DNA of 64,000 nucleotides, taken from positions 8,990,001-9,054,000 of the forward strand of contig OZ059896.1 of assembly GCA_964057225.1 (NCBI GenBank). Reading direction: 5' to 3'. How positions within the stretch are numbered: the first letter of the stretch is position 1; every line of letters starts with the position of its first letter. Positions 24,601 to 36,400 of this stretch are shown here, piece after piece. The DNA is from Auanema rhodensis. Lineage: Eukaryota > Nematoda > Chromadorea > Rhabditida > Rhabditidae. Position numbers and translations under genes: made by a program. Below the pieces are notes generated by a model, which worked only from the letters and a program-made list of their open reading frames with translations, ran no database searches and had not been told where the DNA came from.

Positions 24601-27070
24601 AATGAATTTCTTCTTTCCAGAGGTATCTATGGGCGGGTATAACTGGTCGGAATAGTATTCCGGGATTAGAATAGAGGAGAAAGAGAAAAGCTTTGAATCG
24701 CACGAATAGTTGTGGAATATATTTAACAAGTCTAAACGACATTCTGGATTAGTGACAAGGATGATGGAAGAAACGAGAAGGGAATGCACTTGCGAATACA
24801 CATGCGGTGATACAAGACCCCACAAGGTCAACAGCGAAATTAGCGACAAGACGATGTCGCTCCCTCCAGGGGAAGCGATTATAATCTACGGGGAAGAATC
24901 GACAACTTGTACTGGATACAATACACATATATAGACTACGAAAACAAATATTCTAAAAGTATGAAGTGAAACTGATTTTGTGGTTAATTTCATTTCCGTG
25001 AAACTTGAAGGGTACAATTTTAAAAAACTTGACGTAAAATACTTATTGTATTAAAGATAACTATAAACCTATAAACGTAACACTATCTTACAGAGCATTA
25101 TTCGGTCATTTACATAATCTCTCAATAAGAGCATTCATAAAACCTATATGATAAGGAAATGGAGGAAAGGAAAGACTAACCTGTACAAGTAGTTTCATTC
25201 AACAACTGATCGTGGGCGCGTTCCCATTCACCATTCGGTAAATACCGCATCTCAATCTGATAAGAAGAGACATATAGTCCGTTTTATCACTTAAGACTTA
25301 CTTGATATCCAATAACCTGTGCACATGAATTCGAGAGTGGTGAGCTCCAAGAAATTGCAACTTCCCCTAATCCCATTCCTATTATACTTGGAGCGCCTGG
25401 CGCACTTGGAACTTGGGGATCTATAATATATTGCATAAAGCTTCATTTTTATAAATCTCGTACCATCGTGAATATTTCCATATCTACTTCCCGCTGGTGG
25501 GGCAGGTGGAGGAGCTCCACGATCTTCCAAGGTATTTCGTAACCTTGAAAAAGTTGTTTTCAATGATCAACAAGTAAAAAATTTACCTAATGCCTAATTC
25601 TTCGACTGTATTGTCTATTTCGACAACAGGAGATGGTGTTGGAAGACCAGAGCTGTCAAAATACAAATCGCCGTAAGGGGAACCCACTGGAATCTGACGA
25701 ACACTGCGGGTTGTAGTGACCTTTGTCACTTTTGTAACCTGAACAAGATAAATTATAACCGGTTATTTTGAATTATTGACTTGTAATTTGTAAGAAGTAG
25801 TAGATCAAGCTTAATTATGGTTAAAATGAGAAATAAAATGAAACTTGCCTTATGTGTTTGATGAATACCAGATCCATCACCTGATTGTTCATCTTCTTCA
25901 GGAGGGTTATCATAATGAGATTCATAAGTATAAGAATAGGTGGTGCCTCTTGCGCTATGAGGTCCGGCTAACGATTCAGTCATGTATGAAGAAGCCATGC
26001 TAAATTTGAGGCATTATAAAAAGATAAATCTATTTCTAATATATATACATTGATAATATGAATATACAATTCAATTTAGAGAATATATTTGTTGTATATG
26101 TATGTATGTACGTATGTGTGTGGGATGAATAGAAAATGAATCACGTTGCCTCTGATTCATCCGTCTTCACATTCGTATACATAAAGAAATGCTGTGGTGG
26201 TAGAAAACGAAGAAGAATTGATTTCAAGTATATACAGTAACATTAATTTTTTTAACATAAAATAAACATAACAACATACTCTGGATCAACGACTTCGTTC
26301 TCTACAATCCAATCGGCCGGAACTGTATCCTTTGGGACAGTACTAAAATATAAGATAATAACTTAATATAATTAAAATAGAGCAAATATTGTTAAGCACA
26401 CGCACTACACGTAAAGAATCTAAATTAGGTACAGAATCATGCACTAAAGTTATTTGCTCCAGCGTATAAAAACGCCAAAATATAACCAAAAAGTATGCCA
26501 ATATGCTGTGAATACAATCTCTTCGGATGGTTTTCACGATAAGACTCAGCAAACTGATAATGCATAATATCTAATGGGCTGAACAGTAAATACGCATTGT
26601 TTAGATTTCAAACTGTCAATTGAATTCTTTACTAAAATTCAATTGATGGTTGTCGGTCGAATAAAATCAGGATTAATCACGCCGTATTATAGAAGCAAAT
26701 AGTAATGATGACAAACTTCAGTTAGAATATGTAGACATTATAAAATATTTGATAAAAAAAGATAACCTGTATAATCAGCACACCATGCAAATCGTAGAAA
26801 ATTGATATGAACAAAAAAATCACAACATATAAATGCAAATATTTAAAAAATTTAAATAATTTAACAGAAAAGTGCTAAATGCTAAGCACAAACACAGCAC
26901 AACGAAAACCAAACCACAACCGGATGGTACCTTATTAGAGTGTCGACCTGTTCCGAAGTGAAAACTTCTCTTTTTCGAACAGTTTTACGATTGTTAGAGC
27001 TAGGTACAACCCATTCCTCGCCTTCTTCGGGAATAGGTTCCATCGGCTCTTGTAGCCAGCTGGTCATCAT
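18660..27070 (-). CDS. jac-1: p120/delta-catenin (JAC-1 orthologue) with FN3 and armadillo domains
   Basis: Armadillo protein expected to bind the juxtamembrane tail of classical cadherin (HMR-1 in C. elegans) at adherens junctions. Exons start at ATG 27070 ([12 protein letters not shown]), then 26342-26280, 25999-25849, 25738-25587 and so on, to TGA at 18660. The N-terminal ~200 residues are disordered ([17 protein letters not shown]; proline-rich PPPAPPAG). Four fibronectin III domains follow between about 25.4 and 22.6 kb (for example [40 protein letters not shown]). The armadillo repeats run from about 22.4 to 19.1 kb ([49 protein letters not shown]), with a lysine-rich insert [11 protein letters not shown] typical of the p120 family. 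The last exon ends TTVDDSWV, a class of PDZ ligand shared with ARVCF, delta-catenin and p0071. FN3 domains in front of armadillo repeats are a feature of nematode JAC-1. Intron 3 uses a GC donor. One intron contains a whole antisense gene. Confidence 0.93.
19892..21238 (+). CDS. DM9/DUF3421 repeat protein nested in a jac-1 intron
   Basis: Six plus-strand exons (19892-19978, 20021-20176, 20224-20364, 20410-20603, 20653-20956, 21002-21238) join in frame into 372 residues, ending in GYKFD. Two related halves are visible: [20 protein letters not shown] near residue 35 and [20 protein letters not shown] in the second half. Each is followed by aromatic and glycine-rich segments ([20 protein letters not shown]), the pattern of the DUF3421/DM9 family. 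Members in other animals include mannose-binding, immune-related lectins; the role here is unknown. The halves are separated by a linker [16 protein letters not shown]. There is no signal peptide or membrane helix, so the protein is predicted cytosolic. The whole gene lies within the jac-1 intron 19732-21255, on the opposite strand, and its stop is only 17 nt from the host exon. Introns are 42-59 nt with good consensus sites. Confidence 0.9.
21245..21250 (+). terminator. AATAAA polyadenylation signal of the nested gene
   Basis: AATAAA lies seven bases after the TAA stop of the DUF3421 gene. It directly abuts the complement of the jac-1 splice donor (GTAAGT, 21255-21250). The cleavage site would therefore fall inside, or antisense to, the flanking jac-1 exon. 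Confidence 0.55.
24038..25180 (-). other. Large intron of jac-1 inside the first FN3 domain
   Basis: The 1,143-nt intron splits FN3 domain 1 between NETTCT and VTNLETRGE. It is far longer than the other introns except the one with the nested gene. It holds a minus-strand open frame (24451-24849) and a plus-strand frame (24710-24934), neither with supporting splice sites. It could hold an internal promoter for a shorter catenin isoform, but I see no proof. Confidence 0.5.
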
Positions 27071-29786
27071 GACTAGTCAGGTTTCAACTAGATGAAACCG
27101 AAAAGTGACCGCAGAACAATCTTATAACAGATGTTCTGAACTACTGGACAAACTGATCTAGAAGAACTTCATATGCTGGCATTGAAAATGACACAAGAAA
27201 TTGAAATGAATTTGATTTTCCGAGCAAGTGTTAAAATAGAGGAAATGAAAAAAAAAGAGAAAAAGACATTTGAAAATGAGTAAAATAAAAGGATATGGAG
27301 ATAAATCGAGAGAAATTGATAGAACAGACAGCAAATGCTAACATGTACTTCATAAAAAAAACAAAATGTACAGCATGAAGAGAAATGAGAAATTTCGGAA
27401 GCAGCTTTGCTATAAGACAGACGACGTAGCCAAAAGAAAAGATAAATTGAATGTAGGAGAAAATACGATGAGAAACCAAATTCGCTGCTGAGCAGGAGGA
27501 TATATGGGTAGTGAAAGGACAGGAGTGTGGCGAAGTAACTAATGGAATAGAGGTTCGCACGGCCAGCGATCGATGCAGTCATCGCTGCCTCAATTCAAGT
27601 GAATGTTCGCACACTTGAGGACCATCACATGAGGACATGAATTAGCTTATAAGACATCATATTTTCACGAAAATTCATATCATTATAAAATGAAAATGAT
27701 CTTACTTCCGAAAAAATGTAGGTTCGGCAACTTAAAAATGATAATTATTCAGCAATAAATTAAGAAATGAGAACATAAAAATGTCAAATGTTATTTTAAT
27801 GAATCAAAAGGAGAAGACTACTTAAATTTTAACAACAAATAATGTTGTTGAAAAGAAAAAAAGGCAATCTCGTTGTTCAACTCTAAAGATTGAAAGACAG
27901 AAAAAGGGGAGGGTGAGAGATGAAGAGATGGATGAAAGACTGGACCACGTAATGCACAACCTGCTAACCGCAGCATATAATTGGACGGATATAGGGTAGA
28001 AGAAATCAAAAGCAAATAGAGATCGAAATAATTTTGGAGTTATGAGCAAGATTGAAATAATATAAATAATGGGATTTCAAGACTACAGCCGTTTAGCTAA
28101 ATGTAAGATGTCAAGAGATGATACATGCCTAATGTAAATAATCAAGAGTGGAATATAAGAATGAGGGCAAATCGTGAAGGTGAACACACGAGGGCATGAG
28201 GACATGCATATACATACACAGGTGAAGACAGAAAGAAAATCACCGAAGGGTATGTAGGTAATATTTTGGAGCCTGAATGGGACTAAACAAGTTTTCTTCT
28301 GTTTAGTAAATAGGTATTCGAAAGAGAAAGTGGAGAACAACAAAAATCAAGAAGGATTCCCTAAGAATATTCGTGCGAGTTGGCTATTGTCGTAATATAA
28401 TAGCAAATGAAAGGTTTTTGATACAGATTATGTTGAGGAAGAAGCGTCAACGTGACACATAAACAAATGATCGAAGAAATAAACTAACATTAGATGTAAA
28501 GTGCAACAAGATGTGGAAAATATGGAACTATTAGAAACACCACATGATGATGAAGAACAGTCAGAGAAAAAAATTCAATCAACAAATCAGAGCTTGATGC
28601 CAGGTGTTTTTCGCACAAGCTTCATGCAAAATGTTACACGTTGTTTGAATAGAGTGAAGAACAAAAATTTAGTGAAGAGGAATCTTGTGAGAAACTGAGG
28701 GAGTTACGACTGCTGGTGATAACTTGGGCACGGCAAGAGCGCACTTTCCAACGCTCGACGTCTTAGAACAAATATTTAGCAAAGAGAGTAGAGTAAATGA
28801 GAGAAGAAGAGAAATGTAGAAAGAAGACATAACTTCTTCCGCGCACATATAACGCCATAAACATTGAAAACAATGCCAAACCCAGCTAATCCCGTCCCAC
28901 AAGGAAACAAACGCGTCTTCATCACTTCAAAGCGAGCTAGCAAAGAAAGAAATCGAACAGCGAAAATGCCAGATTATTCAAAATAAAGTAGAGACTATAA
29001 AACAATATATATATATATACGGATAGAAGCTCCCTTCTATTTGCAAGAAACCACATAAAACATGAACTGTAATTTTGAATTGAGATGAGGGACGGGTAGA
29101 GTAATAAAGATGATGAAGACGAGCGAAGATGATGGAAGATCACGATAAGCTTCTATGAGAGAGTGAGCGGAAATAGAAATAAGAGAAAGAAGAACATTTC
29201 ATTAAGCTGAGCTGAAGGGTTGCCACAGTGCAAATGCTTAATTAGACAATTACGGGTGAAGGGACACAGCAGGGATCACGCCTTACTATTGATTTCTTCA
29301 CTACAGATGAGCTACTTTACATTATGCCATTCAGATTATGTCCTAGGAAACTAATGAAGCCATAAGTATGAAAGCTGGACGGAGAGAAGTAAAAAGGAAC
29401 AATTGAGAAAGCGTTCTTAGGCACAACATTAAATGTTCTGTCAACAATCAATAATTATGAAATTAGAATTTGAAAAGTGAACAGGCGCAGCATTTTGTAT
29501 TTTGAGGTGACACGCTGCATAAATCTACACGGATTTTATTTCTTGTGAAATATTCTTGAAAACGTGTTGTAAACTAATTTTAATTATTTAAAATTTTATA
29601 TTTTATAGTTTCTATAAAAGTTGCAAAATTATATACAAGTTTTTTAATTTCGAATAAACCAGTTTATTACAGAATATATAATGATTCAGAGCAATAACAT
29701 GAAATTAAAATAAGTTTACAAATTTAATATTTTATACAACGTTAATAAACTTATTCATATACATTTTGAACATAGAGTAAAACAAA
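27071..29786. other. Upstream region of jac-1, pyrimidine-rich on the minus strand
   Basis: The plus strand is markedly purine-rich from about 27.2 to 29.2 kb, so the jac-1 sense strand is T/C-rich as in nematode introns and 5' leaders. The region may be a long 5' UTR intron or promoter. Many minus-strand frames here are leucine, phenylalanine and serine rich purely from this composition. The only one I single out is at 28669-28830. Confidence 0.4.
28669..28830 (-). CDS. Possible small secreted peptide ORF (53 residues)
   Basis: ATG at 28830 opens MSSFYISLLLSFTLLSLLN, which looks like a signal peptide. A short tail of more even composition follows (SVGKCALAVPKLSPAVVTPS) to a stop at 28669. 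The hydrophobic part could be an artefact of CT-rich sequence, but the tail is GC-richer with coding-like GCN/GTN codons. There is no paired cysteine pattern and no known family. It overlaps a plus-strand frame of 65 codons (28501-28698). It lies about 1.6 kb upstream of jac-1 on the same strand and could be an upstream exon or uORF of that gene. Confidence 0.2.
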   Translation of the reverse strand: MSSFYISLLLSFTLLSLLNICSKTSSVGKCALAVPKLSPAVVTPSVSHKIPLH

Positions 29787-29955
29787 TTATAAGCAAATAT
29801 AGCAGCTCAATTGTCTGTGTAGAGAATTAACGCCAACAGATTGGGCTTCTCTGTTGACCATATATGGAGCAAAGCCATTTTGAGCAACAGCATTTGGGTT
29901 GTGGCACATATTGTCAATAGAGCGCAGTTCCGTAGCTCATTGGATAGCTCACAGC
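29787..29955 (-). pseudogene. Frame-broken coding remnant or small gene end
   Basis: Two adjacent minus-strand frames look coding and meet at a one-base shift. Frame A (29955-29914) reads AVSYPMSYGTALY and stops at TGA. Frame B continues from about 29915 as DNMCHNPNAVAQNGFAPYM and on through VNREAQSVGVN, with a stop at 29787. Codon choice in B (GCT, GTT, GGC, GCC, AAC) is clearly unlike the flanks. No proper splice acceptor lies between them, so this is a frameshifted gene, a sequencing error, or chance. It sits about 500 nt beyond the gon-1 stop. From memory, C. elegans carries a small dauer-regulated gene (dur-1) next to gon-1; a relation is only a guess. Confidence 0.3.
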
Positions 29956-30452
29956 TTACAATTGATTAAACGCTGGTTTAGAAATATTTATTCAGCAACA
30001 CATATAAGTTATAAGTTAAATAATAAAGCTATTTATATAGGATCTGTTTTTTTTCAAATGTGTTAAATTATGCGTTTTATACAATTTCAAAGATGTTAAT
30101 TATATGTATTTTTAAGAAAATATGGTCATAGAATTAAAATAAGAAATAATTAGTGATTCTGAATTAAATATATAAATGAATTGGAACATATGAATGAGAA
30201 ATTCAACAATGAGAACAAAACATAGTACCAGTAAAACGCCATCAGTTGAAGTTGCAGAATATTTAAAAGTTAGAGATGCATAGTTAATAACAGGGTTCAT
30301 GAAGAAGAATATAATTTGTTTCTAAAATTTGAATTAATTCAGCATAAAGAAATAGAAATAGACTGGGAAGGCAATGCTAAAGCATAGACAAATAACAAAA
30401 AGCAAAAAAAATCAAAAAGTAATTTGGAAATAAAAAACGAATAAATGAAAGA
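29956..30452. other. gon-1 3' flank
   Basis: AT-rich sequence after the gon-1 stop. An open frame at 30112-30300 (minus) starts MNPVINYASLTFKYSATSTD before a GTACTATG donor-like site. It could be a first exon for the coding remnant at 29.8-29.96 kb, but phases do not agree cleanly. No obvious AATAAA signal near the gon-1 stop was found. Confidence 0.35.
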
Positions 30453-33400
30453 CTACGATAGAGGTTGAACTTGTTTGGTATCAATCTCAAATACCAGTCC
30501 TTTGTATTTATCAGGTGAACATTTGCCACAGTAACCACCACATCGACCTTCTATTCGAGCATTATTCTGAAGAGAATTTGTACATATAATTTTTTTTTGG
30601 ATTCCAATGTCATTCAACTGAATAAAGATGTTTTTTTATGAAGAGAATCTTTTTTTCCTTCAGAATATATTGATTCTTTGACTCTAACGAAAATTTTCGT
30701 TTTGAATGTTTCCAATTCTTTTACGATTTCAACTTACAAAGGTTCTATCTATACGAGATGTGGTTCGATGTCCTTTGTCTTCCCACTGCAGATCGTCGAC
30801 TATTCTCAAGCCTGTACCAAATAAATTCACCGAAAACCGACCCTAAAAGTATTTTGTTCGGTATTTGTATTCTTAGTGTATAAAAAAAGGAAAAAAAAAG
30901 ATATTTTGATGAATAATACCTGTGGACAATCTTTCATACTGTAGCAATCACCGGCTGTTGCATATTCGACATGTGAGCCATTAATCGTTGTGGCAAATGT
31001 GAAATCATTTACTAAAAAAACGGAATAACCAGATGTGTTCAGTATAGCTTGTATTGCTTACTCTTAATTTTCCTATTTAGTAAATCAACACGTATTTTTG
31101 AAAATCGTGTAAAGCCAGCGTGTGCGTCCCCATAATCAGAACATTGACATGAGTCATTACGATCTCCATTATATGGGCATGTATGAGGATATATTAATCT
31201 GTAAATAGATTGATAAAAATAACAGATTAAAGCAAAGTTTATATATATATATTAATATTTAAGCATTAACTAACCTTTTTCCATAAACTTCTGCATAATT
31301 AGAATCAGGTAGGATGTTTATATAAGTTCCAGGAATGGTTTCATTCATACGATGGCAGTATACAACAATAGGGAATCCATCAAGTAAGACGGTATAATTT
31401 CCATCTTTTGATGCTGTTTTAGCTTGACTACGTATTTCTTGACATGTTGATGGGAGACCTAAATAAGAAAAAAAAATAACTATAGAAAAAAATGAATTTC
31501 ATGTCTATATAAAATCAATATTTGTCTTGTTTCCTATAAATAGGATTTAATTTTTGATTCAAAAGAATAATGTCTTATTGTGCTTAGAACAAAAAAAGAT
31601 CAATCACAATATTGAGAAAGACGATTTCAAACGATTCTGTCAATCTAGCATCCGAAAAGTAGTGGCTGGTTGCGGAAGGATTAGTTGAGAGCAAATGGAC
31701 AGGAAGCCGTCAAGCCGTTTTCCGAAGAGACTTTGAAAAACTCGTATTTTCAAATAAGGGAAGATTTTGAATCAGAGCTATCTTTCATAGTATTCAGAGT
31801 AATTTTTACTATATATAGATATGATATTGAAATTTAAAATTAAATTGATATTTACATCTGAATTTTGACAAAAAAAAATCTTAAAATATCACAAAAACGT
31901 ATATTGAAAATAATAATAATCAAAAAAAAAACTTTTTTAATTGCTAAACGTATTATAAATGTGAATGTGTATAGGAGATAATACTTTGTTATATCCTCTA
32001 ATAATATGTGTAAATCTAGTCGTATTGCAAGATGCAAAAATTATTTTTATCTTTGATTAGTATTTTTATTTTTCAATTTTTCTATATTATATAGTTAAAA
32101 ATAAATAGAAAATATTTCATTTTGAATATTAACCAAAACTTACAGTTTCTTTCGAAGCATGTTTGGGTTCGTTTAGGTCTTGTACTGATCGCTTCACAAT
32201 TTTGTTTAGGTACGCGATTTCCATCTCGATGGAAACAACGAACTTTTCTTCGTCGAACACCATGTCCACATGTTTTAGAACACTAGAATATGTTCATTTA
32301 ATTTATAAAATTTGTTCTGACAGCATAATTACCGCTTGCCATGGTCCGATCTGCCATTGGTATTCAGCTTCACATTCATTGAGATCGCAATCCTGCTGGT
32401 CCTTGGGCATTGGCATTGCCTCACATTTTCCCTAAACAGCTGTGACTAGATAGATTTTCAGATATGCGCGAACCTTCGGAACAGAATGCTCAGCAAGCAA
32501 ATTAGATGATTGTGATGATTTGACCAAACATTCAATTTTGCGACTCTGCGTACCTTTACCACACGTTTTCGAGCACTAAATTACGTGGGAAAAATATAAA
32601 TTTATATTTCTATATGTCATACTGTTTGCCATGGTCCTGGTACCCATTCATATGGACAACGTGTAATATCACATAGTTTTGATGTTGGAGGGGTTTTTTC
32701 AGCATTACACATTCGAGGAGCAGCCCGTTTACCACCATTGCTCATACAGTAAACTCTACGATGTTGTTGGCTCTTGGCGCAAGGATCCAAACACTAAAAC
32801 AATTCTTTGAGACTTTTCAATACAAGATGATATGAGAAAGTCAAAAGCCTTTATAACTGATACTCAATGCTAGCTAATCGATGTTTTCTGATTTTACATT
32901 ATCACGATTGCACAAATCTAACAAAGTTTGTTTGAGATCAGAAAATAGGCTCTCGCAATATTGAGTGGACATCAATCGTCTTGGTACACATCTTTGTTTA
33001 TATAAGAGACGTACCTTAGACCAAGGTGTTGTTACCCAGTTATACGCTGGACAAGCTGGCTGATAACACTTAGCTTCAGTTGGCGGCTTGGTTGAAGCGG
33101 CACATTCAGTCTCATTGGTACGTTGACGTCGTCCACGTTGACAAAATACTTCACGATGTCGAACTCCGGCTCCACATGTTACAGAACACTAAAATATTAT
33201 AACTATACTATAGTATTGTATAAGAAAATTTTGGAAATTGGAATTTTTTTTAAAAAGTTTCTAATCGCACTATAGTCAGCCTGAGTGTAATAACTTAAAC
33301 TTAAATTTAACGCATAATAAATAAAACTAAAAAATGAAATTGTGCAAATGAATGTGTTGTATTAAGTGTATATGTATGAGCATATGAAAGTGCAATAACT

Positions 33401-36400
33401 ATATGTTTTGATATAATATGTGTGATATCAATATTACATATAGTATTTTGTGATTGAATATTCTGTGATTATATGTTAACTTAAAGATAAAAAAAGGTTT
33501 TTTTTTGTAATTGTTAAACAAACCGGTCCCCATGGTGATCCTCTCCATCTCGGGCAATGAGTTACCCGACATTTATGCTCTTCAATAGGTTTTTTTTTGG
33601 AATCACATAAACTTGTAGATATAGTTGCATTAGTTGTTGTATCAACACATGCCACTAAACGTCTTCGAATTCCTCGTCCACATTTTACAGAACACTATAA
33701 AGGATGTTATGTTATAAAAAAAGGTTTTGAAGATGTTAAAATAAAAATTAAAATAGAAGATAGACAGGGTTGAGCAGGGAAGGTTTCAAGATAGAGAAGG
33801 TAAAAGCCTTGAAATGAGCATAACCTTATGGCGTGATAGTTTATAGTAAAGATTCAAGGTTATGCAATTAATTGTGCACTAAGCATAAGGTATTCTATAT
33901 TCAGAAATCACTGTCTACTACACAGTTTTCGTGAAATATTAAGATTGAAAGTATGAGAATTTCTTGTGTTATCTCATGTGAGGTAAGAAAATTCATGATA
34001 CAGTTGTTGGTTGATTGATTATTTAAAGTTATTTCGAATTTATAAAATTAATTTTCTTCATTCATTGATTGAATTTAGAAAAATCCATTAGTATATTGCT
34101 TTTGAATTGACCATAAATATAGTAAAATAGAGTTAAACTATGAATGAAGTGAGTGAAAGCAAGTAGAGAACTATGGACGATCTGACTGTTATTTGATCTG
34201 ACACATATGCTGCCCATGCAATTATGGCAATTGTTTGGATGAATATGTATGTATGTCCTACTCTTTCTTTTTCATTTCCCTTACTATGATTTGCAATTTA
34301 GATAAGGGATTTTCAAAATATAGAATTAATTCAGATATAGGAAGAGGACATATATACAAGTAAGTAAATGAACTGTTTGATTAATGATTTGAAGCCCTTT
34401 TCATTAAATACAGAGAAGCATCATGCTGAAACTGAGAGGTCCATTCCATAGTATTTGATTGTTGTTGTTGTTGTTTTGTTTTGGCAGATTTCGATGAACA
34501 TATTCTGAACTTCATGCTAAGCTTATAGAATAAAGATTACACTAATACATATAGTATAAGTATACATGCAAGCTGTACAACATATCAAAGCTTATATAGC
34601 TTAAATTGATATTAGTATATATATTGTATAATATACTAATTAAATTCATATAAAATAAATGTTTTTTTTTCTTATAACATGCAGCTTTGTCTGTCATTAG
34701 ATTCTATTATCTATAACATACATTTATGCTTTATATGCATACATAGATTTATGTCATCTTAACTATATGTATGTATGTATGTATACACATATATATAAGC
34801 TATAGATATATGAATAGAATAAAACCAAAGAATAGCAAAGAAAGACACATAAATAGTATAAATAAGTCATCTTCATCATACACATACATACATTATATTG
34901 CACAGAGACAAGGACATAGTAGAGATCCATCAGCTGATTATTATGTACCCACCGTTATGTGACTGCTGGCTTTCATTTTTCTTATTCGAATTAAATTATT
35001 TTAGAGTGTCGAAAGTCAAAATACGTTTGATATGATATGTTACATAGTTTGCAGCTCTTTTGAAGACAAAACAACATTGCAAAACCAAAGACAAAAATAA
35101 AGAAAAATAAAATGAAAAAAAAACAAGTAAAACAACAAAAAAACATATAAAACATATGCATTTCGGTGTGTGGTGCGTGTGTTTGTGTTTGTGTGTGTGT
35201 GTGTGAGAGAGAGAGTGAGTGTTTGTGTGCTCTGATAACTGTGTAAGCTGAATGAGTTCGTGCTCAAGCATAGGCTAGAAACTGATAGCAGGCTGTTTCA
35301 AAAGTCTTAACTTGCTCATTGACACAATGATGAGGAAACAGACGTTAGAAAATGGACACAGGACACGTGAAAGTGATGATGATGCGGAAAATGACGTCAG
35401 TTCATAACTGAATGCTAGCACATGGACAAAGAATTAGAATGATTTCATAGATTATATAGAATATGTATGAGATTTGAAAGAATTTGATAGTGAGAAAGGC
35501 ACGCGTGATATCGAATTTTTGCTTTTTTTCTCTCGGAATAATTGTATTTTTCTTTTTTTGTATAAGAAGTCTGAAATTTGGCGAGAACAAATAGGCAGCA
35601 GTAAACTAAACTTGAAAGCAAACTAGTGATCTAGATAGATAAATTTGCAAATTAAACTAGAGTTAGATACTGTTGGGTACTAAGAGATGAGAAGAAAGAT
35701 GCAATTTTAGCTTTTACTCACTTTGTGAGTTTATATATTCTTATGCCGGTAATACCCTTCCCCGGTTATTAGTTTATCTTCTAGTTTTCCTAAGTACGGT
35801 GCTTTCAAGAATGCCCCCCCTTCATTTTCAAATTATAAAAAGATAAGGGTTTAAGAAGGAATGATAATCGAATTTCGCATTCGTTTACGCGACGGACGAC
35901 GTCGCAAATGATGATGACGATGCAGTTGGTGTTGTTGAGAAGATGGACGACGTACCGACGACCATGCTGATGTCTGCCATTGCGGACGTAATGGTACTAC
36001 AGGCTCCTGACGTGGCGGACATGGTGCCAGCTCACAATCTCTCTGTTCCACAGGCTTCTTATCTCCACAATCCGCATCTTCTTTAGAAACGAATGTTGTA
36101 GCATCTTCGCACCATATACGACGACGCTGGACACCTCCACCGCATGTTACAGAACACTGAAAACAGATTAAACGTATGTGAAAGCCGTGCAGAAGCATGA
36201 AAACTTAAAAGTTCGAACTTAAATGATTGCTGACTCAAAGCGTTTTTAAAAAAATTGAAATGTAATTCATATATCTTTGCTAAACTCACGTGTGTCCAGG
36301 GAGATATTTGCCATGTATTATTAGATACGGGACAGGCGTGTATATTACATGCATCCAAGCTTTTAGGTTTTGTTGTTTCATCACATGCATTGGAACTACA

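Noticed and set aside
28501-28698. Plus-strand 65-codon frame beginning at GTG
   Set aside because: Lysine/asparagine/glutamate-rich as expected from A-rich DNA, and the first ATG lies inside; no support beyond being open.
29915-29975. tRNA-like string (GTAGCTCATTGGATAGCTC) on the plus strand
   Set aside because: It resembles a D-arm but the stems do not pair and no T-arm GTTCGAATC box or acceptor stem follows.
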